Positions 22,684 to 29,849 of a stretch of 30,894 bases of DNA are shown here, one piece after another (position 1 is the stretch's first letter; every line of letters starts with the position of its first letter). The stretch spans positions 1 to 30,894 of the forward strand of contig JAXMAB010000017.1 in assembly GCA_046350655.1 (NCBI GenBank). Direction: 5' to 3'. The translations under genes were made by a program, and so were the position numbers. This DNA comes from JAEUHO01 sp046350655 (lineage in GTDB: Bacteria; Planctomycetota; PLA2; JAEUHO01). The notes below the pieces were generated by a model. It saw only the letters and a program-made list of their open reading frames with translations. It did not search any database and was not told the origin of the DNA.

Positions 22684-23078
22684 TGCGCGTCCACTTCGTG
22701 CACCATCCCGACGACCGGGCGTTCGCGGCGGAGGTCGAGCGGTTGATGGCGGCGCACCGCATCGAGCGCTGGCCCACCGCGGAGGGGAGCGACGTCGCCC
22801 TGGTCCTCGCGTCGCGCGCGGCCCTCCGCGACGGCCTCGGCGACGCGCCGCAGGCCGCGCTGCGGGCCGCGGTCCCGATCCTGACGGTGCTCCTGCACGA
22901 CGACGCCGTCCCGCTGCGGTTCCCCGCCGCGCGCAAGCACCTGCCGCAGGTGAGCGACCCCGCGGGCGCCCTGCGCCTCCTCGAGGACCACCGCCGCAAC
23001 GCCGCGGCGAAGATCGCGGACGGCAAGCGCGAGCTCTTCGGGCTCGGCGTGCTGGCCGCGCTCCTCGCGCGGGCGTAG
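22683..23078 (+). CDS. Small TIR-like fold protein coupled to nadE
   Basis: A 131-residue protein of no assigned family. The order of segments resembles a compact TIR domain: a first strand and Asp-containing loop (VHFVHHPDDRAFAAEVERL), a helix, then SDVALVLASRAALRDG like the TIR strand that ends in Ser, then AVPILTVLLHDDAVPLRF like the late strand with IPVLL...P. Residues 105-131 are a helical tail. The middle of a normal TIR (BB loop and helix B) seems shortened, and no Glu stands where TIR NADases have their catalytic Glu, so enzyme activity is doubtful. The ATG overlaps the nadE stop. The coupling to NAD+ synthetase suggests an NAD-related role; this is inference. A different alpha/beta fold is possible. 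Confidence 0.6.
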   Translation: MRVHFVHHPDDRAFAAEVERLMAAHRIERWPTAEGSDVALVLASRAALRDGLGDAPQAALRAAVPILTVLLHDDAVPLRFPAARKHLPQVSDPAGALRLLEDHRRNAAAKIADGKRELFGLGVLAALLARA

Positions 23079-23110
23079 CCCCGCGCCCCCGGGCACGCGG
23101 TCGGGCGCAC

Positions 23111-23150
23111 GGGACCGCGAGGCCCGCCGGCCGGCGGGCCTCGCGGTCCC
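23111..23150. terminator. Perfect 40-bp palindrome (repeat family, bidirectional terminator candidate)
   Basis: Two inverted repeat cores meet head to head: GGGACCGCGAGGCCCGCCGG is followed at once by its exact reverse complement. It lies 32 bases after the TIR-like gene's stop and 39 bases beyond the end of the convergent RlmI-like gene. This is the most complete member of the GGGACCGCGAGGCCC family in the window. No T-run follows. Confidence 0.75.
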
Positions 23151-23189
23151 TCGAGCACGATCGGGCCCTCGGGCGGACCGCCGCGCCCG

Positions 23190-24437
23190 TCAGCGGCCGT
23201 CGGAGAAGCCGCCCTCGGCGTAGCCCTCGTCGCGGTCGCGGCCGAAGTGCTCGCTGCGGCCCGGCCCCTGGCCCTTCGGCCCCGGCGACACCAGCACCGC
23301 CTTCAGGTAGCGCCCCTCGGGGAACGACGACGACACCGGATGGTCCGGCGCGGCGCCCGCGATCGAGAGGAAGCGGAGCTCGGTGCGGAGGTCGAGCGCG
23401 ACGCCGCGCAGCATCCCCACGAAGTCGTCCGACGAGACGAGGCCCGAGCACGAGCACGTCAGCACGAGGCCGCCGTCGGCGACCGCGGTGAACGCGAGGC
23501 GGTTGAGGTCGGCGTACTTCGCCATGGCGGCGCCGAGGCCCTGGCGGTCCTTGGCCCACTTCGCGGGGTCCACGATCAGCAGGTCGGGGCGGTCGGCCTG
23601 CGGCGCGACCGAGAGGCCGCGCAGCACGTCGAACACGTCGGCGTGCTTCCAGTCGACGCGGCAGCCGTTGCGCTTCGCGGTCTGCTCGGCGACGGCGAGG
23701 GCGTTCTCGTCGAGGTCGACGCCGGCGACGCTCGCGGCGCCGCCGCGGTGCGCCGCGGCAATCGCGAACCCGCCGGTGTACGTCATGCAGTCGAGCACGC
23801 GACGGCCCTTGGCGATGCGGGCCACGAGGTCGCGCTGGTCGCGCTGGTCGAGGAAGAAGCCCGTCTTGTGGCCGCCCGCGAGGTCGACGACGTAGCGCGT
23901 GCCGCGCTCCTGGATCTCGACGCGGCCCGCGTTGGCCGGCGGGTCGCAGCGGAAGCGCTCCATCACGGCCGTGCGCTCGTCGGTGCGGAGCACCACCTTG
24001 CTCACGCCGAGCACCTGCTTGAGCACGCGGTCGAGCTCGTCGCGCCGGAGGAACCAGCCGAGGCTGAAGAGGCTCGCGACCGCGGCGTCGCCGTAGCGGT
24101 CCACGACGAGGCCCGAGAGGCCGTCGGCCTCGGCGTGCGACGTGCGCCACGCGTCGGTGACGTCGGGGAGGCGGAGGTCGACGGCGCGCAGCCGCTCGGC
24201 CGCCGCGAGGCGCTCGGCGAGCCACGTCTCGTCCGGGTAGCGTTCGGCGTCATAGGAGAGGACGCGGATCGCGACGAGCGACTTCGAGTGCCAGAAGCCG
24301 AAGCCGCAGCGCCGGCCCTCCCGCGTCTTCAGCGCCACGACCTCGCCGTCCTTCGGCCGGCCGTGGACGTCGAGGACGCGCTTGCTGAAGACCCAGGGAT
24401 GGACGGGCGGACCGCTGCGAAGGACGACCTCGTTCAC
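23190..24437 (-). CDS. Class I SAM-dependent rRNA methyltransferase (RlmI/RsmK-like)
   Basis: A 415-residue protein of the RlmI/YccW type, which methylates a cytosine C5 in 23S rRNA. The N-terminus fits a PUA-like domain (PWVFSKRVLDVHGRPKDGEVV). The middle shows GLSGLVVDRYGD and GGHKTGFFLDQRDQR (188-202). The SAM domain has LDCMTYTGGFAIAAA (215-229), GVDLDENAL and VDPAKWAKDR. The C-terminal TCSCSGLV carries the likely catalytic Cys (328 or 330). About 30 extra C-terminal residues are Gly/Arg/Asp-rich. The GTG at 24437 overlaps the stop of the FHA-pseudokinase gene by four bases, with GGGAG six bases upstream. It ends an operon with DUF72 and the pseudokinase. Confidence 0.88.
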   Translation of the reverse strand: MNEVVLRSGPPVHPWVFSKRVLDVHGRPKDGEVVALKTREGRRCGFGFWHSKSLVAIRVLSYDAERYPDETWLAERLAAAERLRAVDLRLPDVTDAWRTSHAEADGLSGLVVDRYGDAAVASLFSLGWFLRRDELDRVLKQVLGVSKVVLRTDERTAVMERFRCDPPANAGRVEIQERGTRYVVDLAGGHKTGFFLDQRDQRDLVARIAKGRRVLDCMTYTGGFAIAAAHRGGAASVAGVDLDENALAVAEQTAKRNGCRVDWKHADVFDVLRGLSVAPQADRPDLLIVDPAKWAKDRQGLGAAMAKYADLNRLAFTAVADGGLVLTCSCSGLVSSDDFVGMLRGVALDLRTELRFLSIAGAAPDHPVSSSFPEGRYLKAVLVSPGPKGQGPGRSEHFGRDRDEGYAEGGFSDGR

Positions 24438-25615
24438 GTGTCGCTCCCGGGCGAGGTCGTGAGCGAGGCCTCCGCGAACGCGAGGGCCTGCCCGAGGTCC
24501 TCCGCGCTCGGTCGCGCCGCGGGGGCGGCGTCGAGGGCCCGGGCGAACAGGTCGTCGAGGGCGGTGGGCAGCTTGACGCCGAGGTCGCGCAGCCGCGCGC
24601 CGCCGACCTCCGGGGGCTTGCCCGTGAGCATGCCGTGGCCCACGGCCGCGAGCCCCCACACGTCGGCGGCCGGCGTCGGGAGGCGCGTGCCCGCGCCGTC
24701 GCGCAGCTCGGGCGCGACGTAGGCCGCGTCGAGCACGGGGCTCGCCCCGGGGAACACGCCGTCGCGCCGCAGGAACGCGCGACCGTACCCGACGAGGACC
24801 GCGGTCCCGTCGGTGCGCAGGAGCACGTGGGACGGCGTCACGTTCGCGTGGACGACGCCGCGCGTGTGCAGCAGGTGGAGGCCGCCGCTCAGCGCGCGCA
24901 GGCGCCGCACCGCCGTCACCGGCGACTGCGGCCCCTCGTCGATGCGCTGCGCCGCCGAGCGACCGCGGACCATCGTGGACGCGAGCCAGCGCATCGCGCC
25001 CTCCTCGACGGCGTCCACGCCCCCGTCGACCACCGGCGCGAGCGCGGGGTGCGCGGTCCCGGCGACCGCGGTCACGAAGCGGAGCCAGCTGTCGGCCGAC
25101 GCGCCCACGGGCACCGGCGGGAAGACCGACAGGACGACGTCCTGCTGGGTGGTGCGGTGGCGCGCCACGCGCGGCGCCGTCGGGCCCTGCATCCCCCCGA
25201 GGGGGCCGAGGACCTCGTACCGCGCGACGACGAGCGGCGGCCCGTCGCGGTCCTTCTCGCGCTCGAACCACGCGCGCGTGAGGGACGTGCCCGGACGGAT
25301 GGTGATGCCCTGCAGCTCGTTGTCGAACCGGAGCGTCACCGGGTCCGGCTCGCCGGGCGGCGTCAGCTGGACCTCGTCGCCGTCCTGCAGGAGGGCGCGC
25401 GGGACCTTCGACCCGTTCACGAAGATCCCGTGGCGGCCCTCGGCGGCCATCTCGTAGCCGTCGTCCGTCCGGACGACCCGGGCGTGGCGCCTCGAGATCC
25501 GAAGGTCCCACAGGCACAGGTCGCAGCCGGGGTCGCGTCCGATCCGGAACGGGTCGTCCACCACCGGGACGCGCGTGACCGCGCCTGTCTGCAGCACCAG
25601 CGCGACGGGCGACAT
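24434..25615 (-). CDS. FHA domain fused to a protein-kinase fold lacking catalytic residues (pseudokinase)
   Basis: A 393-residue protein. Residues about 5-95 are an FHA domain with intact phosphothreonine-binding features: FRIGRDPGCDLCL (Arg27), RISRRHARV (Ser41, His44) and FVNGSKV (Asn67). Residues about 130-385 follow a Hanks-type kinase layout: YEVLGPLGG, HANVTPSHVLL at 256-266 where HRDLKPxN is usual, VGYGRAF at 275-281 where DFG is usual, APE at 301-303 and ADVWGLAAVGHGMLTGKPP. The ATP-lysine strand reads VVLSVFPP (160-167), without Lys. All three key residues (Lys, catalytic Asp, DFG Asp) are absent, so it is probably a phospho-dependent scaffold. The ATG start lies 19 bases after the DUF72 stop. 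Confidence 0.85.
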   Translation of the reverse strand: MSPVALVLQTGAVTRVPVVDDPFRIGRDPGCDLCLWDLRISRRHARVVRTDDGYEMAAEGRHGIFVNGSKVPRALLQDGDEVQLTPPGEPDPVTLRFDNELQGITIRPGTSLTRAWFEREKDRDGPPLVVARYEVLGPLGGMQGPTAPRVARHRTTQQDVVLSVFPPVPVGASADSWLRFVTAVAGTAHPALAPVVDGGVDAVEEGAMRWLASTMVRGRSAAQRIDEGPQSPVTAVRRLRALSGGLHLLHTRGVVHANVTPSHVLLRTDGTAVLVGYGRAFLRRDGVFPGASPVLDAAYVAPELRDGAGTRLPTPAADVWGLAAVGHGMLTGKPPEVGGARLRDLGVKLPTALDDLFARALDAAPAARPSAEDLGQALAFAEASLTTSPGSDT

Positions 25616-25634
25616 GGACTCGAACCCCCGGGGG

Positions 25635-26597
25635 CTACATCCCGGGTCGATTGAACCAGCCCCCGTCGGCAGGGTCCACGCGGGCCGGGGGCGGATCCGG
25701 CACGACCACCCCCGCGAGCCGCGGGAACGCCGCGACGAGCGACGCCGGGCCCGGGACCGGGCCGCCGGCGAGCGCGGCGCGCAACTCGAGCGCGTTCGCC
25801 ACGGCCTGGCCCCGGAAGTGGTTGTTCGCCACGACGACGACGGACGCCGCGGCCTCCTTCAACCGCCGCAGCCGGTCGGTCCAGGCGGCCAGCTCGTCGG
25901 GGCCGTACAGGTAGTCGTAGCGGGTGTCGCGGCCCACCCCGCGGCGGTGCCACGCGGGGTTGCGGCCGTGGAGGCGCACGTAGGCCAGCGGACCGGTGAC
26001 GAGGGCCCGGGGCTCGATCCAGCCCGGGCCGGGCGTCCAGTCGCCCACGACCCAGGCCGCCCCGGCGTCGGACAGCGAGGCCCGGGCGTCGTCGGTGTCC
26101 CAGGAGGCGTGGCGGAACTCGACGGCGAGCCGGTGGCCCGGGAGGTGGCCCGCCAGCCGCGCGACGTACGCCCGTTCGCGGGGCCCCGCCCGGAACGACG
26201 GCGGGAACTGGGCCAGGACGGCGTCGAGGCGGCCGTCCTCGGCCAGCGCGTCGAGGAAGGCCCGCTGCGCGGCGTGGTCGGCATGCGTGGGGGCCGGCGG
26301 GCCGTGCGTGTAGCCGCGCCACAGCTTCGCCGTGAAGCGGAACGCCGGGCGGTCGGCCGTGGCCGCGAGCCAGGTGCGCGCCGTGGCCGGCGGCGGGATC
26401 CGGTAGTGGGAGACGTTGACCTCGAGGAGGTCCACCCAGCGCGCCAGCAGGGGCAGGGCGCGCGTCCCCGGCGTACCTCGGGGGTAGACCGGCCCGATCC
26501 AGTCCGGATACGAGAACCCCGCCGTCCCGACGGCGATGCCGGGTTTGGTGGACGGGGGGGGCGACCCCGCTAGGCTGTCGCGACCGGATTCCGCCAT
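25635..26597 (-). CDS. DUF72 domain protein (TIM-barrel, YecE-like)
   Basis: A 320-residue protein covering the full DUF72 family: VGTAGFSYPDWIGPVYPRG near the start, FTAKLWRGYTH, LAQFPPSFR, AVEFRHASW and YVRLHGRN. These are the conserved blocks of the predicted TIM barrel known as YecE-like. The biochemical role is not established; a glycosidase-like or nuclease role has been proposed. The ATG at 26597 has AAGGA seven bases upstream. It is divergent from glutamate dehydrogenase with only 32 bases between the starts, and it leads an operon that continues into the FHA-pseudokinase and the RlmI-like methyltransferase. Confidence 0.9.
   Translation of the reverse strand: MAESGRDSLAGSPPPSTKPGIAVGTAGFSYPDWIGPVYPRGTPGTRALPLLARWVDLLEVNVSHYRIPPPATARTWLAATADRPAFRFTAKLWRGYTHGPPAPTHADHAAQRAFLDALAEDGRLDAVLAQFPPSFRAGPRERAYVARLAGHLPGHRLAVEFRHASWDTDDARASLSDAGAAWVVGDWTPGPGWIEPRALVTGPLAYVRLHGRNPAWHRRGVGRDTRYDYLYGPDELAAWTDRLRRLKEAAASVVVVANNHFRGQAVANALELRAALAGGPVPGPASLVAAFPRLAGVVVPDPPPARVDPADGGWFNRPGM
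26571..26576 (+). promoter_or_regulatory. -10-like hexamer TAGGCT before glutamate dehydrogenase
   Basis: TAGGCT lies 53 bases before the GTG at 26630, inside the first codons of the divergent DUF72 gene. The same hexamer precedes elbB and P5C dehydrogenase. A different promoter nearer the gene is possible. Confidence 0.35.
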
Positions 26598-26629
26598 TCG
26601 ACCGTCCTTCTCGCCGTTGGAGGCCCGTC

Positions 26630-27958
26630 GTGTCCCAGAACGCTTCCGCTGCCCCCGCCAACACCCCCCAGGCGCCGATCGCGGTGGAGGGCTTCGACAG
26701 CCTCTACCAGATGGCCGTCTCCCAGTTCGCCCGCGCGGCGGACTCGATGGGTCTCGACAAGGACCTGCGACTGATGCTGTCGCAGCCCAAGAACGAGATC
26801 ATCGTGAACTTCCCGGTCCGCATGGACAACGGGTCGTACCAGCTGCTCAAGGGGTACCGGATCCAGCACAACAACATCCTGGGTTGCTACAAGGGCGGCA
26901 TCCGCTACCACCCCCAGGTGCACCTCGACGAGGTGAAGGCCCTCGCGGCGTGGATGACGTGGAAGTGCTCGCTCTCCGGCCTGCCCTTCGGCGGCGGCAA
27001 GGGCGGCATCCAGATCGACCCGACGAAGTACTCCCCGACCGAGCTCGAGCGCATCACGCGCCGGTTCACCCACGCGCTCGGCACCAACATCGGCCCCGAC
27101 TTCGACATCCCGGCGCCGGACGTGGGCACCAACAGCCAGACGATGGTGTGGATGATGGACACGTACATCAACACCTTCGGCGCGGCCCACAAGAACGTCT
27201 CGCGTCACGTCGTCACCGGCAAGCCCGTCTCGGCCGGCGGCAGCGAGGGTCGCGACGAGGCGACGGGCCGCGGCACCGTGTACACGATCGCCGCGTGGGC
27301 CCAGGAGAAGAAGTTCGCGCTCGACAAGGCGACCTTCGTCGTCCAGGGCTTCGGCAACGTCGGCTCGTTCGCCGCGAAGATCCTCGCGGGCGAGTACGGC
27401 AGCAAGCTGCTCGCCGCGCAGGACCACACGGGCACGATCCACAACGCGAAGGGCATCGACGTCGAGGCGCTGTTCAAGTACTGCGCCGAGAAGAAGGGCA
27501 TCGCGGGCTTCCCGGGCGCCGAGGCGATCGCCAAGGACGACCTGTGGAAGGTCAAGTGCGACATCCTCATCCCGGCGGCCCTCGAGGCGCAGGTGACGAG
27601 CAAGAACGCCCCGACGATCGTCGCGAGCGGCGTGAAGGTCGTCGCCGAGGGCGCCAACGGCCCGACGACGCCCGCCGCCGACAAGATCTTCGTCGACGCC
27701 GGCGTCGACATGATCCCGGACATCCTCTGCAACTCGGGCGGCGTGATCGTCAGCTACTTCGAGTGGACGCAGAACAAGCAGGGCGACGGCTGGTACCTCG
27801 ACGAGGTGCGCGCGAAGCTCAAGCGCCGCATCACGAACGCGTACGACCGCGCCACGGCGAACCGCGAGAAGTTCAAGACGGACGGCCGCAACGCCGCGAT
27901 GATCACGGCCATCCAGCGCGTGGCGCACGCGTACAAGGAACGGGGGATTTTCCCGTAG
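26630..27958 (+). CDS. gdhA: Glutamate dehydrogenase (Glu/Leu/Phe/Val dehydrogenase family)
   Basis: A 442-residue enzyme. The N-terminal dimerisation and substrate domain shows GCYKGGIRYHP (Lys88), WKCSLSGLPFGGGKGGI (Lys112, Lys124) and DFDIPAPDVGT with the catalytic Asp164. The Rossmann domain has VVQGFGNVGSFAA (GFGNVG at 240-245), and the C-terminal half shows VAEGANGPTT and NSGGVIVSYFEW. These fit a hexameric glutamate dehydrogenase that interconverts glutamate with 2-oxoglutarate and ammonia. Whether NAD or NADP is used cannot be settled by eye. The GTG at 26630 has GGAGG six bases upstream. It could take up glutamate made by the P5C dehydrogenase encoded elsewhere in the window. Confidence 0.95.
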   Translation: MSQNASAAPANTPQAPIAVEGFDSLYQMAVSQFARAADSMGLDKDLRLMLSQPKNEIIVNFPVRMDNGSYQLLKGYRIQHNNILGCYKGGIRYHPQVHLDEVKALAAWMTWKCSLSGLPFGGGKGGIQIDPTKYSPTELERITRRFTHALGTNIGPDFDIPAPDVGTNSQTMVWMMDTYINTFGAAHKNVSRHVVTGKPVSAGGSEGRDEATGRGTVYTIAAWAQEKKFALDKATFVVQGFGNVGSFAAKILAGEYGSKLLAAQDHTGTIHNAKGIDVEALFKYCAEKKGIAGFPGAEAIAKDDLWKVKCDILIPAALEAQVTSKNAPTIVASGVKVVAEGANGPTTPAADKIFVDAGVDMIPDILCNSGGVIVSYFEWTQNKQGDGWYLDEVRAKLKRRITNAYDRATANREKFKTDGRNAAMITAIQRVAHAYKERGIFP

Positions 27959-27987
27959 TCGGCTTCGCCGCCCCCCCACCCCCCGCG

Positions 27988-28022
27988 CCCCCCTTCCCCC
28001 CCCCTTTGGGTGGGGAGGGGGG
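27988..28022 (+). terminator. C-run/G-run hairpin after gdhA
   Basis: A C-rich run (27988-27999) can pair with a G-rich run (28012-28022) around a CTTTGGG turn, about 30 bases after the gdhA stop. It is terminator-like, but without a T tract. The long homopolymers also make the assembly here less reliable. Confidence 0.45.
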
Positions 28023-28120
28023 ACGGGCGTGGGATGTAAGGCGCGGGCGCGGTCGAGCGTGCAGGCGCTGTGTCGTTCGCGGACGCGGAGACGAGGCAGA
28101 CGCGGCGAGGGAGCGGGCGT

Positions 28121-28135
28121 GGGACGCGAGGCCCG
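28121..28135. repeat. Degenerate GGGAC-GCGAGGCCCG repeat
   Basis: A one-base-shorter variant of the dispersed core. A GGGCGTGGGA decamer lies directly before it and also at about 28025, so this gap contains internal repeats. No gene is seen between 27959 and about 28300. Confidence 0.4.
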
Positions 28136-28237
28136 CGCGCGGAAGATCGAGCGGACGGGGAGAACCGGGCGCGCGCGGTGAGATGGGATACGCGGCGTGA
28201 AGTCGCGCGGGGTTTGGCCCCCGCCCCGCCCCCCCGC

Positions 28238-28282
28238 GGGGGGGGGGGGGCCGCGCCCCCGCCGGGGGGGGGGGGGGGGGGG
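28238..28282. other. Poly-G tracts (13 and 19 G) at a probable breakpoint
   Basis: Two long G runs (28238-28250 and 28264-28282) surround a GCGCC-rich stretch. They are the longest homopolymers in the window. The sequence just after them is the interior of a gene whose front is missing, so this is a likely assembly join or a hypermutable site. Confidence 0.7.
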
Positions 28283-28302
28283 CGGCGCCCCCCGCCCGCG
28301 CC

Positions 28303-28623
28303 GGGGTCGTCGTCACCGAACCGCTGGCCTACGTGGACTTCCTCGCCCGCGTGCGCGCGGCGCGGATCGTCCTCACGGACTCGGGCGGGATCCAGGAGGA
28401 GGCGGCGTTCCTCGGCGTCCCCTGCCTCACGCTCCGCACGACGACGGAGCGCCCGCTCACCGTCGAGCGCGGGACGAACCGGCTGGTGGGGGACGACCCG
28501 GCCCGGCTCGCCGCGGCCGTCGCCTCGACGCTGCGGCGTCCGCCCCGCACGCGCCCCCCGCGGCGGCTCTGGGACGGGCACGCGTCCGACCGGATCGTCG
28601 CCGACCTGCGCGCCTTCGTCTAA
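28303..28623 (+). pseudogene. wecB: UDP-N-acetylglucosamine 2-epimerase, C-terminal remnant
   Basis: About 106 codons ending in TAA at 28621. The translation begins mid-domain with VVVTEPLAYVDFLARVRAAR and continues with VLTDSGGIQEEAAFLGVPC and TLRTTTERPLTVERGTNRLV, the best-conserved C-terminal motifs of the non-hydrolysing WecB/MnaA epimerase. It ends LWDGHASDRIVADL, the usual family ending. About 250 N-terminal residues are missing, since the frame runs straight into poly-G sequence. The full enzyme makes UDP-ManNAc for surface glycans. The fragment is either a real truncation or the result of a faulty join. ATG- or GTG-type starts inside it would give a useless stub. Confidence 0.8.
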
Positions 28624-28666
28624 CGACGTCATACGTACCGGGCCGTCGTAACCCTCTACCCCAGCG

Positions 28667-28672
28667 TAGGTT
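28667..28672 (+). promoter_or_regulatory. Possible promoter (TAGGTT) for the polysaccharide genes
   Basis: TAGGTT lies in a comparatively AT-richer stretch (about 28624-28680) before the epimerase gene, which would give a leader of about 110 bases containing GGAGG near its end. No -35 element was recognised. Confidence 0.25.
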
Positions 28673-28784
28673 GTGTCGACGGTGGGCAATCCTCTCGCCG
28701 ATCCGGGGGGGCGTTCGTTACCGTTCGCGCCCGCTCGGCCCGGCCCGAGGTACCGCCCCCGGGGGCGTGGAGGTTCCGTTCTTC

Positions 28785-29783
28785 ATGGCGAAGTACCTGG
28801 TCACCGGCGGGGCGGGCTTCCTCGGCAGCAACGTCGTGGACGCGCTGCTCGCGGCGGGCGAGAAGGTCGTCGTCTACGACGATCTCTCGACCGGCAGCAA
28901 GAAGAACGTCTTCGACTGGAACCCGAAGGACGTGAAGGTCGTCGAGGGCGACGTGCGCGACGGCAAGTCGCTCGCGAAGGTCGCGAAGGGCTGCGACTAT
29001 CTGCTGCACTTCGCCGCGATCACCGGCGTGGCGCGCTCCGTCGAGGACCCCGAGACGACGCTCGCCGTCAACGTGGACGGCACGATCAACGCGCTGCACG
29101 CGGCCCGCGAGGCCAAGATCAAGCGCGTGATCGTCGCGTCGTCCGCCGCGGTCTACGGCGAGAGCCCGGTCCTCCCGAAGGAGGAGACGATGCTCCCGAC
29201 GCCGTACTCGCCGTACGGCGCGAGCATGCTCATGGGCGAGGACGTCGCCCGCGTCTTCTACACGACCTACCGCCTCGAGACCGTCTGCCTCCGGTTCTTC
29301 AACCTCTACGGCCCGCGCCAGGACATCACGAGCGAGCACAGCGGCGTCGTCGCGCGCTTCATCCACGCGCTGCTCACCGGCAAGACGCCCATGGTCTACG
29401 GGGACGGCAAGCAGTCGCGCGACTTCACCTACGTCAGCGACGCGGTCGACGCGGTGCGCCTCGCGTGCACGGCCCCGAAGGCCGAGGGCGAGGTCTTCAA
29501 CATCGGCTCGGGCAACCGCATCACGGTCTCGGGCCTGCTGAACATCATCGGCTCGCTCCTCGAGCGCGAGATCATCCCCAGCTACGCCGACCCGCGGCCC
29601 GCGGACATCCGCCACAGCCTCGCCGAGACCACGAAGGCGCAGGAGGTGCTCGGCTTCCGGCCGCGCGTCAACATCCAGCTCGGGCTGGTCAAGACGCTGG
29701 CCTGGTGCCGGCGCAGCCTGGGCAAGAACGTGAAGCTGCCGCCGCCGCGGCCGTCGAGCGCGATGCGCGACACGACGGACTGA
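28785..29783 (+). CDS. NAD-dependent epimerase/dehydratase family protein (nucleotide-sugar type), Tyr-x3-Met
   Basis: A 332-residue extended short-chain dehydrogenase. GGAGFLG at 8-14 is the NAD-binding loop, VVVYDDLSTG and VVEGDVRD follow, and VASSAAVYG has Ser120. The rest matches UDP-glucose 4-epimerase/sugar dehydratase relatives: LRFFNLYGPRQ, YGDGKQSRDFTYV, FNIGSGNRITV. The active-site tetrad is not complete: where YxxxK is normal, the sequence reads Y144-GAS-M148, with Met in place of Lys. It probably acts on a nucleotide sugar for surface glycan or is a non-catalytic relative. The ATG at 28785 has GGAGG eleven bases upstream; an in-frame GTG at 28767 is possible. It starts a run with rmlD 66 bases downstream. 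Confidence 0.88.
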   Translation: MAKYLVTGGAGFLGSNVVDALLAAGEKVVVYDDLSTGSKKNVFDWNPKDVKVVEGDVRDGKSLAKVAKGCDYLLHFAAITGVARSVEDPETTLAVNVDGTINALHAAREAKIKRVIVASSAAVYGESPVLPKEETMLPTPYSPYGASMLMGEDVARVFYTTYRLETVCLRFFNLYGPRQDITSEHSGVVARFIHALLTGKTPMVYGDGKQSRDFTYVSDAVDAVRLACTAPKAEGEVFNIGSGNRITVSGLLNIIGSLLEREIIPSYADPRPADIRHSLAETTKAQEVLGFRPRVNIQLGLVKTLAWCRRSLGKNVKLPPPRPSSAMRDTTD

Positions 29784-29849
29784 CGCGACGCGGGCGACCG
29801 GGAGCGCGCGCCGGCCCTCGGGCCCGGCGCGGGCGCGGCGGGAGGTCCG

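Noticed and set aside
25613..25660. tRNA-like sequence on the minus strand (GGTTCGAGTCC)
   Set aside because: It resembles a T-loop, but the flanking bases do not form a T-stem or acceptor stem, no anticodon arm fits, and it overlaps the start of the FHA-pseudokinase gene.
28238..28282. Functional phase-variable poly-G switch
   Set aside because: The gene behind it lacks about 250 N-terminal residues, and no open frame crosses the tracts in any frame with sensible protein. An assembly join or true truncation explains more.
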